Origin: Pseudogymnoascus destructans
Lineage: Eukaryota; Ascomycota; Leotiomycetes; Thelebolales; Thelebolaceae
Assembly: GCF_001641265.1 (NCBI RefSeq)
Contig: NW_020167538.1
Coordinates: 824,274-888,273 of the forward strand
Reading direction: 5' to 3'
Length of the DNA stretch: 64,000 nucleotides
The notes below the pieces were generated by a model. That model was not told the origin of the DNA and made no database searches. It saw nothing but the letters and a program-made list of their open reading frames with translations. This document shows, one piece after another, positions 1 through 11,311 of the stretch (the first letter of the stretch is position 1; each line of letters opens with the position of its first letter). The translations under genes and the position numbers were made by a program.

Positions 1-991
1 CAGTAGCGCAGGAACTGGAACATGTCAGTAGAGTCCCAACTGCTCTGATAGATCATAGATGGGGCGTACTTTGTATTCCAAATTCCCACCTCCAACCAAG
101 GTGGTCTGCCATGGCGCCGCCAGTGGCCACCCCCATAGCTGACCCAAGCCCGTATACAATATTGATATACGACTGGTAGATACCACGGATCTCAATTGGC
201 ACTAGATCCGACGTAATAATGCTTCCCATAGTCATTGAGGCACCGGCTCCAAGACCACAGAGCGCCCTAGCCAGAATAAAGCTCGTCATGCTCTGTGCCA
301 GCGCACACCACAGAGTTCCGGCTGTGAACAGGATCATCCCAAAGATCAATGGCGGTTTCCTCCCCATGGTATCCGATAACCGCCCAGCTAGAGGTTGGAA
401 AGCCGTTGAGGTCAATAGGAAGGCCGTTGACAGCCAGGAGGCACTATTCGCAGAATGGAAATGCGAAGTTATAACCGGATGGCTGGACGCCATTATCGTA
501 CTGTCGAAGCAAACGATAAACATATTGCCCATCAAGCCCAGAAATATAAGCCAGAACTGACGGACGCCAATCCCCCCGTGAAAGGGGCTCTTCTGTTCCT
601 GGCCACCTCCATCTCCTTCGGCACCTGTGGCGGCAGAGCCCCGACGACTACTCCGTATCCCATGCACTTGTCTCCGTCTCGAGGTATCCCGCAGCATAGG
701 CGACTCCAGAGGCCGGGGCTCGATTCCGGTCTGGCTCAAATACGAGATCGTGCGTCCCAGCCTGTTTTCATACTCGCTCTGTGTCTCGTCATCGGGACCT
801 AGCTCGACATCGGCTGCCAGATCATGGTCCCGGAACGTCTCATCCGGAGACCGGGTCCTGTGGTAATACGGCACATCGGTGGCTGCTCGTAGCAGGGGCG
901 TGTCTTCCGAGAACTCTCTTCGGTGGTGCTCGTCGGTGCTTATTGGTGATATCGACGCCTGCCCAGGGTTCTCATCGTCACTGTCTGGCAT
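1..991 (-). CDS. MFS transporter, DHA2/vacuolar basic amino acid type (C-terminus off the window)
   Basis: N-terminal part of a major facilitator superfamily permease on the minus strand, starting at 991. I model complement(join(<1..14,70..991)). The intron at 15-69 has donor GTACGC and acceptor CAG and restores the family sequence after GWRWEFGIQ as IPALL. The first ~140 residues are a hydrophilic, acidic, Ser/Arg-rich cytosolic tail. Membrane segments begin near residue 146 (FWLIFLGLMGNMFIVCFDSTIM). The MFS motif A (GRLSDTMGRKP) and a Gly-rich helix (ARALCGLGAGASMTMGS) follow. Long N-tail plus these motifs resemble the fungal vacuolar Vba/Fnx1 group of drug:H+ antiporter-like permeases; substrate cannot be told from the sequence. 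It is divergent from the next gene. Confidence 0.88.
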
Positions 992-1686
992 CGTGACGAA
1001 CTCTGCTTCTTGTCTCAGCGAGGTTTTTTTTGGGGGGGGGGGGAGGGAGAGGGGAAGAGAGGTAAAGTCACCCTTGTCCTACACTCCATAGGAAGAGGCG
1101 TATTATAAAGAAAGGGCCTCAAGTGTGCTCAAGTTAGCCACAGGTGCGTTGGGGACAACCCCCGCATTTCTAGAAATTGCATGCGCTAGGATCAAGTTAT
1201 CGCGGGTCTGGCACACTCCCGCCGCTTACCTGCAATCTACATTGGTAGTCATTAATTCTCTGGTCGTCTGCATACGTATATAGGAATTTATAAGAAATAG
1301 ATATGAAATATATATGAAATATATATGAAAAATGGCCGACCAGCCTTTGCCTTACTTTGGTAGTAAATGTTGTGAATGTTAGCAGGGTCTGCAGCTATTT
1401 TCTGGAAGGCGCCTTTTGCCGTATAATTGGTAACTTATGACTCGCCAACTCTACCCCGCCCTGGAACCGGGCTAACAAGTCTCCGTCCTTCTCCATTGAC
1501 TGACCGACCCCCAATGGCGGCGATAAGACCCTTATCGATCAATCCCATCAACCGCAATTCATCGGCCTTCTCTCTCCGAACTATTACCTGATCAATAAGC
1601 TGAGTGTAATCCCCCCCCATTCTTGTCCTACCAACTTCCAAAGTCCTTTATTCTTTATAGAGTACCGCATCTAACCAACCCAGACA
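992..1686. promoter_or_regulatory. Divergent intergenic region between MFS and amidotransferase genes
   Basis: No convincing gene. Contains a T8-G12 homopolymer tract near 1025-1043, just upstream of the MFS start, and an AT-rich stretch with repeated GAAATATATAT units near 1293-1330. It must hold the promoters of both flanking genes, which are transcribed away from each other. A 68-codon open frame on the minus strand (1435-1641) has no recognisable features. Confidence 0.6.
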
Positions 1687-2498
1687 ATGACACCACGACT
1701 TCTCCGCATCGCAATCCTCGAGTGTGATACCCCGCCCCCCGGCGTCCAAAAAACTCACGGCACCTATGGCGGCCTCTTCACATCTCTCCTCCACGACGCA
1801 GCATCCTCTCTCAGTCCTCCCCTCCCCGGATCCGACCTCATCATCTCGGCCTACGATGTCGTGAAGGAGATATACCCCCCCTCACTCGACGACTTCGACG
1901 GCATCCTGATGACCGGCTCGAAGCACAACTCCTTCGAGAGCGACCCCTGGATCCTCAAGCTCGTTGAGTACACGAAGAAGGTCCTGGCTCAGGATAAGGT
2001 GCGGATGGTTGGCGTCTGTTTTGGGCATCAGATCGTGGGGCGTGCGCTTGGCGCGCCGGTGGGCCGTAGTGAGAAGGGTTGGGAGCTTAGTGTTACGGAT
2101 TTAACACTCACGCCGGCGGGGAAGGAGATATTTGGACAGGAGAAACTGGTATGTGATTTCTCGAAGCCACTGTTTGAGTTAAGAAAGGGCCTTGACTGAT
2201 GTTTCAACAGGCAATTCACCAGCTACATCGCGATGTAGTCGCCGCCTACCCCGAGGGGGTCGAACCGCTTGCACATACCGACCGGTGCGTCAACCATGCG
2301 ATGTATATACCACGCCGTGTAATTACTATTCAAGGGCACCCAGAGTACACAGGCGGGATCCTTGGGGAGATACTGGTAGCCCGCAACGCGAGCGGCATAA
2401 TTGACGACGTGTCGTTCAAAGATGCGATGGCGAGATTGGAAAATAAGCAAGACGGTGTATTGGTGGCGAGGGCGTTCTTGAGATTTTTGCTAGAATGA
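1687..2498 (+). CDS. Class I glutamine amidotransferase-like protein
   Basis: Modelled as join(1687..2148,2211..2498), 249 residues. The intron 2149-2210 (GTATGT...CAACAG) joins EKL to AIHQLHRD in frame. It has the class I glutamine amidotransferase (GATase1) fold signatures: the nucleophile elbow VCFGHQ with Cys111, and the His197/Glu199 pair in QGHPEY. Family members of this size are stand-alone GATase1 proteins related to yeast YLR126C and to the glutaminase half of GMP synthase. The triad looks complete, so a glutaminase or related hydrolase activity is likely, but the acceptor substrate is unknown. Start chosen at the first ATG after a short leader; the frame is open and matches family N-termini (RIAILECDTPP). 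Confidence 0.9.
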
Positions 2499-3054
2499 AT
2501 GACGAGGGGTTTGAGGAGAGAGTATAAGTTAAATGTTGGCGAAGCATACATAGCGTTGCAGTTGATATCTACTGTAGATAATAGAAATTAGAGCGTCACT
2601 CAGCTTCGAATTAAGTCTTGAAACCAGATAAAGACTGAGACTCAGTCGATTAATGCGCGAGGGTTTTCCAAGGCAATTAAGGGGATTTCCCACGGCCAAG
2701 ATTTCCTGTCACCAACGGTTCCTGTCACTACCTCTACGACGGAATGTCTGCAAAAACGTCTGCGGTGCCAATCCTTGTCGCATGTATTAACAATACGACC
2801 ATGGCATCCAGCGAACAGATCTGTATTGAGACTTGTCGTCTTTCTCGACCTTGTCATTATCTTGGAAGATTCGCAAAGAATGGCTATATGGCTTATTGCT
2901 ACCCTTTTACTAGATTCGCTTGAATGATGGCCAAGTATAAGTTAGATTTTCAAAATACCACACACAAATTCCCAGCTGATCAAAGCCACTAAATGCCGTA
3001 AATGTCATTGAACACTATCCCTATCCTATATCCCAACCTTTCACCCTCTCAAGC
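2499..3054. other. Convergent 3' intergenic region
   Basis: Lies between two genes converging on it. No RNA gene, repeat or plausible coding frame seen; a 71-codon open frame on the minus strand (2642-2857) has no supporting features. Probably holds both 3' UTRs and polyadenylation signals. Confidence 0.5.
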
Positions 3055-4703
3055 TCACCTCTTCTTCTCAACAGGTGTCTTCTTCCCCTCAACAGCCGCC
3101 GCGGGCCCACCACCACAAGCCGGTGGGGCCGAGTCTCCAAAGTCAATAAGATCCGGTGAGTCCTGTCCACCCGCCATCTTATAATCCTTCCCCTCCACAT
3201 ATCTCCCCTGGGCCGCTTCCGCCTCCTTCCAATTCTTCAGCGGAACCTTTTGCACCTTATCATCCGTAAGATCCCCCACATCCCCTCCAACCACTAGATC
3301 CCCACCTCCCCTAACCTTCCCAACAACCATCCCCTTCGCCACGCTCTTGATGATCGCGCGCCTCGACACGCCCGTGGCGTCAATATACACCAGCCCCACA
3401 TTCTTCATCCCACTCCCCAGGTGCTTACTCAACTCCCCAGCCTCAGGGCCATACCTATGCCCCACGACCGTCGAAGCCGCCGTGCTCGTCCCAGTCAGCA
3501 GCCCGCGACCAGCTTGATCAATGCCATCAGCAATAGTACTGAAGGCCATGAGACTCTTATTTAGGAATCCCGGCTTATACCCCGTATCCACCTTCCCATC
3601 CGCCCCAACACCCTTATGCGCCCTCTGACCCTTATTCATCATCCCCGCGCCGATGTTCTGCGCGAACTTGCTAACCTGTCCAACGGTCTTGGAGGAGAGC
3701 CCAGCCGCAGAGTCGGTGAAGGTGTTGATCTTGCGGACGCGGGCGTGGGTGGTGGGGGTGAAGGTCATGGGGGTGGTGTTGGGTTTCGTGCTTTTGATGA
3801 AGCTGTCGGCGCCGGATTGGAGGGTCTGAGTGACGTAGGAGGAGGTTGTGACGATGAGGCGCGACGCTTCGGCGGCGCGGGAGACGAGGCGCGAGCCTTT
3901 GTAGGCGGGGTGCATGGCCATCTCGAGGTATTCTTGGGAGGCGGGGGAGACGTTGATGTTGCTGGAGCCGTCTTCGGGGAGGGAGAGGATGACGGGGTCT
4001 AGATAGCTTTGTTAGCAGGTTGACTCAAGTTATTCAGGGTGGTGGAATACTTACTCTTAGAGCCCGCTTGCATCTTGCTGTCCTCGACAACAGTAAATCC
4101 CTCGCCTAGCTCACCCACGACACTTCCGTTCTCCTCGTCAATCAAGACAATTTGTCCGCCATGGTGAGAGCTGGAACTGCCCTGAACGTATCCCTCTCCT
4201 GGTTTGAACTCTTGGGGGTTGTACGCTGGCAGAGCTTCGCCCTTGCCCTTGCTAGCGCCAGCGAGGCCCTTTGCTGGAGCAGGGGCTCGCTCGAGGAAGG
4301 CAGTGCATTGCGCGAGTATAGTCTCGAAGGTATCGATATCTTCCTGTAGGCCCTTGGCGCTGCCAGGTGCCGGGAACTCGATGCGGGTGAAGGCACCGCT
4401 ATCAGGGCCTAGGTCCCAGCGTGGAATGAGATAGCTCTTCGGCGGCTGGTGGTATATTTGGGTGGTGGCTGGGAGAGGGAGATCGAGCTCGGGTGGGAGG
4501 TGAAGGTGAAGGTAGAAGTCTTCCTGAGGAGCAGTGGCTGGGCCGGTATTCTCGATTCCGGAGAAATCAGAGGCGGTTGGCACCATCAACAGAGAAAGGG
4601 TCTGAGGACCAGAAGGAGTGAGGGATTCCTCAACTCCATTCTGGATATGGTATGCTTTTATGCCATTGACGGCATACAGCAGCTTGGGTTCGGAGTTCGA
4701 CAT
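3055..4703 (-). CDS. Senescence/spartin-domain protein
   Basis: Modelled as complement(join(3055..3998,4055..4703)), 530 residues. The intron 3999-4054 has donor GTAAGT and acceptor CTATCTAG and joins GSK to NPVILSLP. The N-terminal ~190 residues carry conserved blocks also seen in other fungal members (LLYAVNGIKAYHI; FYLHLHLPPELDLPLP; YLIPRWDLGPDSGAFTRIEF), then a Ser/His linker. Roughly residues 250-440 form the plant-senescence/spartin domain (PF06911 type; SRLIVTTSSYVTQTLQSGAD, INTFTDSAAGLSSKTVGQV). The C-terminus is Gly/Pro/Lys-rich. Spartin-family proteins act at lipid droplets and endosomal membranes in animals; the fungal role is inferred only. I chose the ATG at 4703 (MSNSEPKLLY) rather than an in-frame upstream ATG at 4781 because homologous N-termini begin here. 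Confidence 0.85.
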
Positions 4704-5484
4704 TGCGGTTTGTTTTGAAGCGAATACTCGATAGCGGGGTAGTGGGGGTATATGATAGAAAGTCGTGTTGAGTACACCCAAGCTTCAAATATGCCCTGGT
4801 ACGATTGAAGCAGCAACGCAGCAACTAAGGGACCGATGATGAGTGATTTATAAACTTCCGGTCCGCAGGCCAACCTTTCCAAGCGCCAGGACACTGGTGG
4901 CCACCGTCTCACACCACTTGACATGGAAAACCAATGACGTCGAGCCAGGCGCTTCTCGATTGTGGCGCAGCAGGCGATCGGAGCTTGCTGGTTGGTTCTA
5001 GCTGCACCATATCAAGTATCATCTGGGCGTTTGACGCCGCTTTGAGAATTGCGTATCCTCCTGTCTTATCTGTTGTATGTGTTGGTGCGCGGCTAAGAAC
5101 CCTTTACCCTAAGCCCTGACATTTGCCGCTCTGGTGAGATCTCAAAATGCCAGAGATGAAACACCGAGAAACCATTATTGGCTGACATGAACGCTCATAG
5201 CATCGATATATATTGACTGATAGACTGGTTTTTTTTTTTTGGTTTTTGCATACTGCGTCTCAGCGACGCAGTATCTCAGTAATTCCCAACTTGCCGCCCT
5301 CATTTATTTATATCCACACGTGATGTCGAGGGTGGGGTTCCTCCGCGAGGCGGTGAACAATATAAAACAACCCCTCGTCTCCTTATCGGGTAGCTCAGTG
5401 TCAACGACCCCGCGTTGAGCCAGACCTTACCACGTCAACAAATCCATATTTCTGTTTCTTTCCAACTACAACACAAAATTCACC
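4704..5484. promoter_or_regulatory. Divergent promoter region, senescence-domain gene / RhoGDI
   Basis: No gene seen. Includes a T12 tract at about 5230, followed by a short near-palindrome around TGCGTCTCAGCGACGCA (5250-5268), and a CACGTG-containing stretch near 5317. It serves as upstream region for both flanking genes. Confidence 0.5.
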
Positions 5485-6481
5485 ATGGTTTCCCAAGACG
5501 ACCACGACGCCCTTCCTGAGGAGACGGCTGGCTTCAAGGTCGGTGAAAAGAAGACGCTCCATGAGATCCAGAACATGGGTAAGTGGTTCCACCTATGTTT
5601 CCTGTAGATTTCTCGATACCTAGGGTCTTGCCCAGAGCCCCGAATTGAACACAATTCTCTCTGTAGATTCCAAGAGCGACCAGCTCTTTATATGTACAAA
5701 ATTGAGCTGTTCCACGGTTGTACAAGTTGTCATCCGTCCTACTACTAAGCTGTCGTGGTCTCAGTTTCCATACTTTCGGCCCAGCACTAGCATTCTTCCC
5801 TCAATTCTTCCGTATCATGTCAAATACATAGATATATATATTAACAGCCTCTCAGATGCTGAGGATGAGTCCCTCCAACGCTACAAGGCCTCCCTTGGTC
5901 TCTCTACAGGCGCAACCACCTCCGACCCGTCCGACCCCCGCCAATGCATCATTCTCTCGTTGACAATGGACTCCGAGGGTCGCCCACCTGTCACAATTGA
6001 TCTTTCCCAGAAGGGTGCTGAGTCCACTCTGAAGGACAAGCCGTTCAAGATCAAGGAGGGCTCCAAGTTCACCATGATTGCCAAGTTCAAGGTACAGCAC
6101 GAGGTCCTGTCGGGTCTGCAGTACTTGCAGATTGTGAAGAGGAAGGGCATCAGGGTCAGCAAGGATCAGGAGATGATTGTATGTAGAATTATGCACGGTT
6201 GATGCCGCGACGATTCTAATCAAGATATAGGGAAGCTACGCACCTAATACCCAGGACAAGCAGTTCTACGAGAAGAGATGTGAGTACCCCCTACCATCGA
6301 GGACTGATTCGTACGCCCATTATAACGCACGAGCTGACAATTGCGGATAGTTGCTGAGGAAGACGCACCATCCGGCATGCTTGCCAGAGGTCACTACGCC
6401 GCCATTTCCTCGTTTGTCGACGACGACAAGAACAAGCATCTGGAATTCGAGTGGAGCTTCGACATTGCTAAGGACTGGTGA
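5485..6481 (+). CDS. rdi1: Rho GDP-dissociation inhibitor (RhoGDI)
   Basis: Modelled as join(5485..5578,5856..6178,6231..6279,6351..6481), 198 residues. Intron 1 is long (5579-5855, 277 nt); its removal gives MDAEDESLQRYKASLGL, the expected family sequence, so an open frame that seems to start inside this intron is not a real start. Introns 2 and 3 use GTATGT/ATATAG and GTGAGT/GGATAG. Signatures of the immunoglobulin-like RhoGDI core are present: KDKPFKIKEGSKF, KFKVQHEVLSGLQYLQIVKR, EMIGSYAP and the terminal HLEFEWSFDIAKDW. The N-terminal arm (ETAGFKVGEKKTL) is the GTPase switch-binding region. Cytosolic chaperone that extracts prenylated Rho/Cdc42 GTPases from membranes. Length matches the family (~200). 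Confidence 0.95.
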
Positions 6482-6889
6482 ACATAGCAACCTATCGTTC
6501 AATGACATGACAAAAAATTGGAAAGACAGCTTGAAAGACGGCGCATAGATTCCATCCAGAGATGCGGCGGTTTCAAAAGATATAGGCGAGTGGATTGGCT
6601 TTTGAGCGCTGAAGAGCTGGCATTTACTATGGCGAAGCCGATTGGCTGATGCCTATTACGTAATACTGAATAAACCTACAAGAGGATGGAAATGGCTTTG
6701 ATATGATTTATGTGCATGTACTTGTAATTGTACCCCACGACGACCTTTTGCGCGTTGCCTCCTATCACCTCTAATATGTTCCAAGCTGGGGTATCCTTCT
6801 CTTCCACCTGGCTTTCCTTCGATCCTTAATCGAGCGTATATCAACGCTCCCCCACCACTCCCACACTGTTCTCTGGCCCATATATCCCC
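6482..6889. other. Convergent 3' intergenic region (RhoGDI / ppg1)
   Basis: Short region between two converging genes. No RNA or coding signal recognised. Confidence 0.5.
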
Positions 6890-7955
6890 CTATAAGAAGT
6901 ATTCCGGCAGTGCCCCCGGATCAATCGCCTTCGTCTCCGTATTCTGCTGCAAATCGTTCTCCGGCGCCGCCGCAAAGACATTGAAGTACCTCCCCCCCGT
7001 ATCGGTAACCTCCAGCACACTCGCCATATTCCCACAACGATAACAGTAATTCGGCGCGCTCCAGACCGTGCTCAGCCGGTCGTCATACAGCACCTGGTAC
7101 CCCTCCTGGCACAGCTGGTGCGCGCGCAGGATATGCGACATCCCGTTCACCTCGAGGAACTTCTTGACGACCTGCGCGCCGAAGGTGTATCCCGCGCCGC
7201 GCGGAGACAGGCTGAATTCATCCCGTTCCGGGTCGGGGTCGCTCCAGACGAGGTCGGCCATGGGCCCTTCGTGTGGGATCTCACGGAAGCGGTCGATAAT
7301 CTTGATTTGGTCGATGCTGTGGATGCTGGGGGAGAGGCCGCCGTGGACGCAGAAGATGTCGTTGTTTATTACGACAGAGAGGGTCAGGAAGTCGAACATG
7401 TCAGTGAAGTAGTGCCAGACGTTCGCGTTGCCGTATTTGCGTGAGCATTCGGTGTAGAAGCCGTAGGATTGCGTGACGCCGCGGGACTCGTGGTTGCCGC
7501 GGATGAGGTGGACGCGGGTTGGGTAGCGGAGCTTGAGGCAGACGAGGAGGGAGATGGTTTCGACGCTGAACATACCGCGGTCTACATAGTCGCCTGGGGA
7601 ATATTAGTATGGCTTTGATGGAAAGACGCGGAGCAGGGGAGCATACCAAGAAATAAGTAGTTTGTATCGGGGCAATATCCTCCGATTTTGAAGATCTCTA
7701 TCAGATCATAAAATTGGCCGTGTATATCGCCAACTACAGTAACTGGCGCCTGCACATGCACCACGTTACTCTCCTGCATAAGCAGCTCCTTCGTTTTGGC
7801 GCATATTGCTTCGATAACTGACTCCGCGAGGAGCTCCTTTTTGTATAGTCGTGATATGCATTCGTCTAAATCAACAGAAGCTAGGAGCAAAAACACATCA
7901 GCCAGAGTAAAACTGAACCCGTTTCCAAAAGACCCTTACATGGAAGGCCGGGCAT
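6890..7955 (-). CDS. ppg1: Ser/Thr protein phosphatase, PP2A-like Ppg1
   Basis: Modelled as complement(join(6890..7593,7647..7880,7940..7955)), 317 residues. The first exon is only 16 nt (MPGLP + 1 nt), donor GTAAGG; the second intron (7594-7646) splits the GDYVDRG motif. All metallophosphatase signatures are present: GDIHGQ, GDYVDRG, RGNHES, then the PP2A-family YRCGN and carboxyl-terminal YFL, the methylation site. The N-terminus (VDLDECISRLYKKELL), ESNVVHVQAPVTVVGD, QIKIIDRFREIPH and MADLVWSDP match Ppg1 rather than PP2A, PP4 or Sit4. In yeast, Ppg1 works with the Far/STRIPAK-like complex and affects glycogen and mitophagy; that role is by family, not shown here. Confidence 0.93.
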
Positions 7956-8920
7956 CTTCGCATCCCCCTCTGCCTAGGCCCTGCGGCTGGTGGCGGTTAT
8001 CTTCAGGAATTTATATGTCGAGGTTTCCGTTGCTGAGAACAACAACATCGTCGCATCAACTCCTAAATCATGTAGCAATGTATAGGCGGCTTGCTAAATA
8101 ATTCATGACGCAAAGTCAAAGGCCGACAGACTGGTGAGTGAACGAGTGTATGGTGCTCACAAATCAGTGGTGAGGACGTTGGCTGGAGCTCTGGTTGGTC
8201 GCGTTGGCCACTGAGATATTGAAACAGGAATAAGGTGAGCTATATGCACCCATCGCGCTGATACACGCACGCTAGTTTTCTCTGTGTGTACCGCCACATT
8301 TTGATAACGAGTTGGGGGCCGAAGCTATCATTTAGTTTAGATCCACGCCCTGTTTGAAGCGAGTCTGCGCTAGATAGAAATAGGATTAGCACGTATCGAC
8401 TGTAAGAAAGTGACCGTCTCTCAACTTCTCCACAGTACAAGTTGCTGTTATTGACAACTTCAACTCCCTTTCTTTGCTCCATTACTCTTCACTTCAATCC
8501 ATTCATTTTCATCACAGATCCCTATGAGTTGACAACATCAAGCGTGCGGGGTGGAAGAGATGCTTTTTTTGCTCGTCCTGGCTTGCTAGAACGACGACGG
8601 CTTATCACAAGTTTTTAACCCTTTTCTACTTCTGGAGAGCCCCGAGGATTTGATTTTCTCTTCTCAAAAACGTCCCACGGCACATCTTGCCTGCATTACT
8701 TTGCTTTTCCACTTGTATCAATTGAAGTGTATTTTGTTTTCTGGTCCTTTGTTTTGGTGGAATCAGCGTCGTCACATGACAACGCTCATACGTCGCCAAA
8801 CCCCGAAGTTTTTGACATCCTCTGTCTTCGACATTGAGGTATTAAAGCCATTCTTCTTTTATATCTCTTCGAGTCGGGCCGCTCTTGAAAGCGCTGCTTC
8901 GTATCCGACGCTTATCAAAA
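7956..8920. promoter_or_regulatory. Divergent promoter/5' UTR region, ppg1 / CCHC gene
   Basis: About 960 bp with no convincing gene. Open frames here are short and featureless. The last ~400 bp are pyrimidine-rich and probably long 5' leader of the downstream zinc-knuckle gene. Confidence 0.5.
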
Positions 8921-11311
8921 ATGGCGGCTGAAGCCCCTCCATCTATGGACACAGGTAGCCAACAGGCACCAGCGAAAGCAAATGCCCCTACGTGTTACAA
9001 TTGTGGGGATTCCGGGCACTACTTTGATGCATGCCCAGAACCGGCTCGAAAGATTCCAGCGTAAGCATTTTCTCTTGTCTCTCGCTTTCCGGTTCTTGCT
9101 TCCCAAGATACTGATGTCAATCAGCGGACTAGCTGCTGCTCAGGCTGCCAAGGCCAACGCAGGGCCACAAAGTCACCATGGGGGCTATGGAGGTCAAGAT
9201 CATAGATCTAAGCGCCAGAAAACCGGATCTGGCCCAGTGGTCACTAGATATCCAGTTCCAGGTCCAGTTGTGACCAGATATTGTCCCCCTCCAATTCAGC
9301 ACCCACCATATGGCGAGCCTCAAGGTTACAACGGAATGCCTCCCCAGCAATTCCCCCAAGGCCAGTATGGTTCGCACCCACAGCAGCAATTTGCACCGCA
9401 GAATGGTTACCCCCCATACGGCTATCAGGGGTCTCCCATGCCTCAAGGATACAACCAATATGGTCATCATCCACCTGCGCCTTACGGCCAAGGCTATGGG
9501 TCAATGCCTGCACAAGGTCAAGGTTATGGCTATGGGCCACCTGCCAGCAGCCCTTACTATGGGCAACCATACGGGCCACAAGCCCCATATGGGCCACCTG
9601 TTCCTCAGCAGTACCCTCACCAAGCGCCGGTGCCATACCCTCCACAGCAGTCCCACATTCCATACCAGCAACAGAATATGCAGCAACCGGCAGACTACGG
9701 TCCACCGCAACAGGCTGGGCCTTACCAACCTGGACCATATCCTCAGGGTGGCCCCCAAGCACCGCCGAACCCTTATAACATGCCACAACAACATCCGCAA
9801 GCACATACTCAAGGGCAGCCACCTGTGCCCTACCAGTCCTTCCAGGGACAGGGTACACAGGGGTACAATGAAAACAATGGGCCTTACCCTAATCAACAAT
9901 CCCAACAAGGGGTTCAAACTCCAGTTCCAATGCATGGCTCCCCGGCGGCGGGTGACCCTTCAAACCATAGTGATCAAGGCAATGCACAAGCTGGAAAATC
10001 TTCTGGGCAACCTGAGTCTTCCCACGATGATGAGTCTGCCGTTAAAAACCAGCCTACGCATACAACCGATGATGCAGACAATACGCAAGGCGGCCTCGGC
10101 CATGATACCACGATTGATGAATTCGACATCGATTGGGAAGAATCCGTCTTCAACGATTTGCTGAGAGTGGTTGCTATTGCGATTTTGACTCCTCTGAGCA
10201 CACAATTTGATGAGGAGCCTTTGACCTCTGATGCTAGCGATGCTCCAATAAAGAGCAAATATGTGCGCCCCGGAAACCTGGAGGTATTCATATTGCCTAT
10301 ACAGAAGTCGCTGCATTGGGCGATACTGCACACAGATCCAGCTTTGGCGAAGATTGACGAAGCTTACCCTGCTGTGCCCTTTGAGATGTGGGAAGAATAT
10401 CGCGAGGAGCGAAAAAAACGGAAGATGCTCGAAGCCCGCCTGCATGACAATACACGGGATGACCAATCGCGCGAGTCGATCCAAGAAGACGCAGATGATC
10501 AAGCCATGAGAGAAAGCTCCACTGAATCTATGGGTCGCCAAGAAAGCAACCGCTCTGGAGTTAGACAGTTCTCTGCTGGTTCTCAGCGAGATTCAAGGTC
10601 TAGATCCAGGACCCTGGGATATAGCCGTCGAGGCACTCCGACTCTTGAAGATGGGGACGAATTGTGGGCTTCACGGCCTGATGAAGCAGCGGTTAAGATG
10701 GACACATACGTTGATCCAGCCGAGGCGGTGCTTGCGTCACTAGGTGTGATGGGCGCGCCAAAGCCAGTTTCTGTGAACACCGCAGTATATAACGATGGAC
10801 AGAAGTAATAACCACCGTCTCTCCAGGGATATTCTTGTACTGACTTTCAATAGGGAACCTTCCAGTCCACGGGGCAAGCAGATGAGACAGGATTCCGGCT
10901 ATGCTAGTGCCCGGCCGTCCATTGGCCGCCAAAGTTCATGGAACAATGGGCCAGCCTTTCGACGACCATCCAAACGAACACGCCATCGTTCAGGATACGA
11001 CGGTTGCATCGATAGCCCAATATCTGAAGTTTCGATGCGAAGCCATAATTCCGAGCGCGATGTCGGCAAGCGGGGATCTAAGAGCATGAGCCCTGTGGAA
11101 AGCCCGTTGTCGCCAACATCCGCGGCGTTGGTTGGTGAAGCTCCTGCTTCTCATGAAGACCGTTATCGAAGCAGTGAGCCCTTACGGCAAAACGATGATC
11201 AGTATGTGAAGAAACGGCCGCAGCCAAAGGTTGCTGAAGCATACAGGTGAGTAACTTACCATTCTTCGTGTCAAACAGCATACTTATTCCTCACGTAGCC
11301 GCCGATGGTAG
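8921..11311 (+). CDS. CCHC zinc-knuckle protein with prion-like P/Q/Y-rich region
   Basis: Modelled as join(8921..9060,9125..10804,10854..11246,11299..11311), 741 residues. All four exons keep frame; the last exon is 13 nt and ends YSRRW-stop. A single CCHC knuckle (CYNCGDSGHYFDAC, residues ~25-38) suggests single-stranded nucleic acid binding. Residues ~70-330 are strongly enriched in Pro, Gln, Gly and Tyr, a composition typical of prion-like, phase-separating RNA-binding proteins. A folded, acidic stretch follows (DEFDIDWEESVFNDLLRVVAIAILTPLS... EVFILPIQKSLHWAIL), then a charged region (EEYREERKKRKMLEARLHD) and a Ser/Arg-rich tail (SRSRSR-like). Not recognised as a characterised family. ATG at 8921 is the first in frame and directly precedes the knuckle. 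Confidence 0.8.

Noticed and set aside
5645..6202. Single open frame suggesting an alternative start for RhoGDI
   Set aside because: Its first third lies in intron 1; splicing at 5579-5855 gives the conserved MDAEDESLQRY junction.
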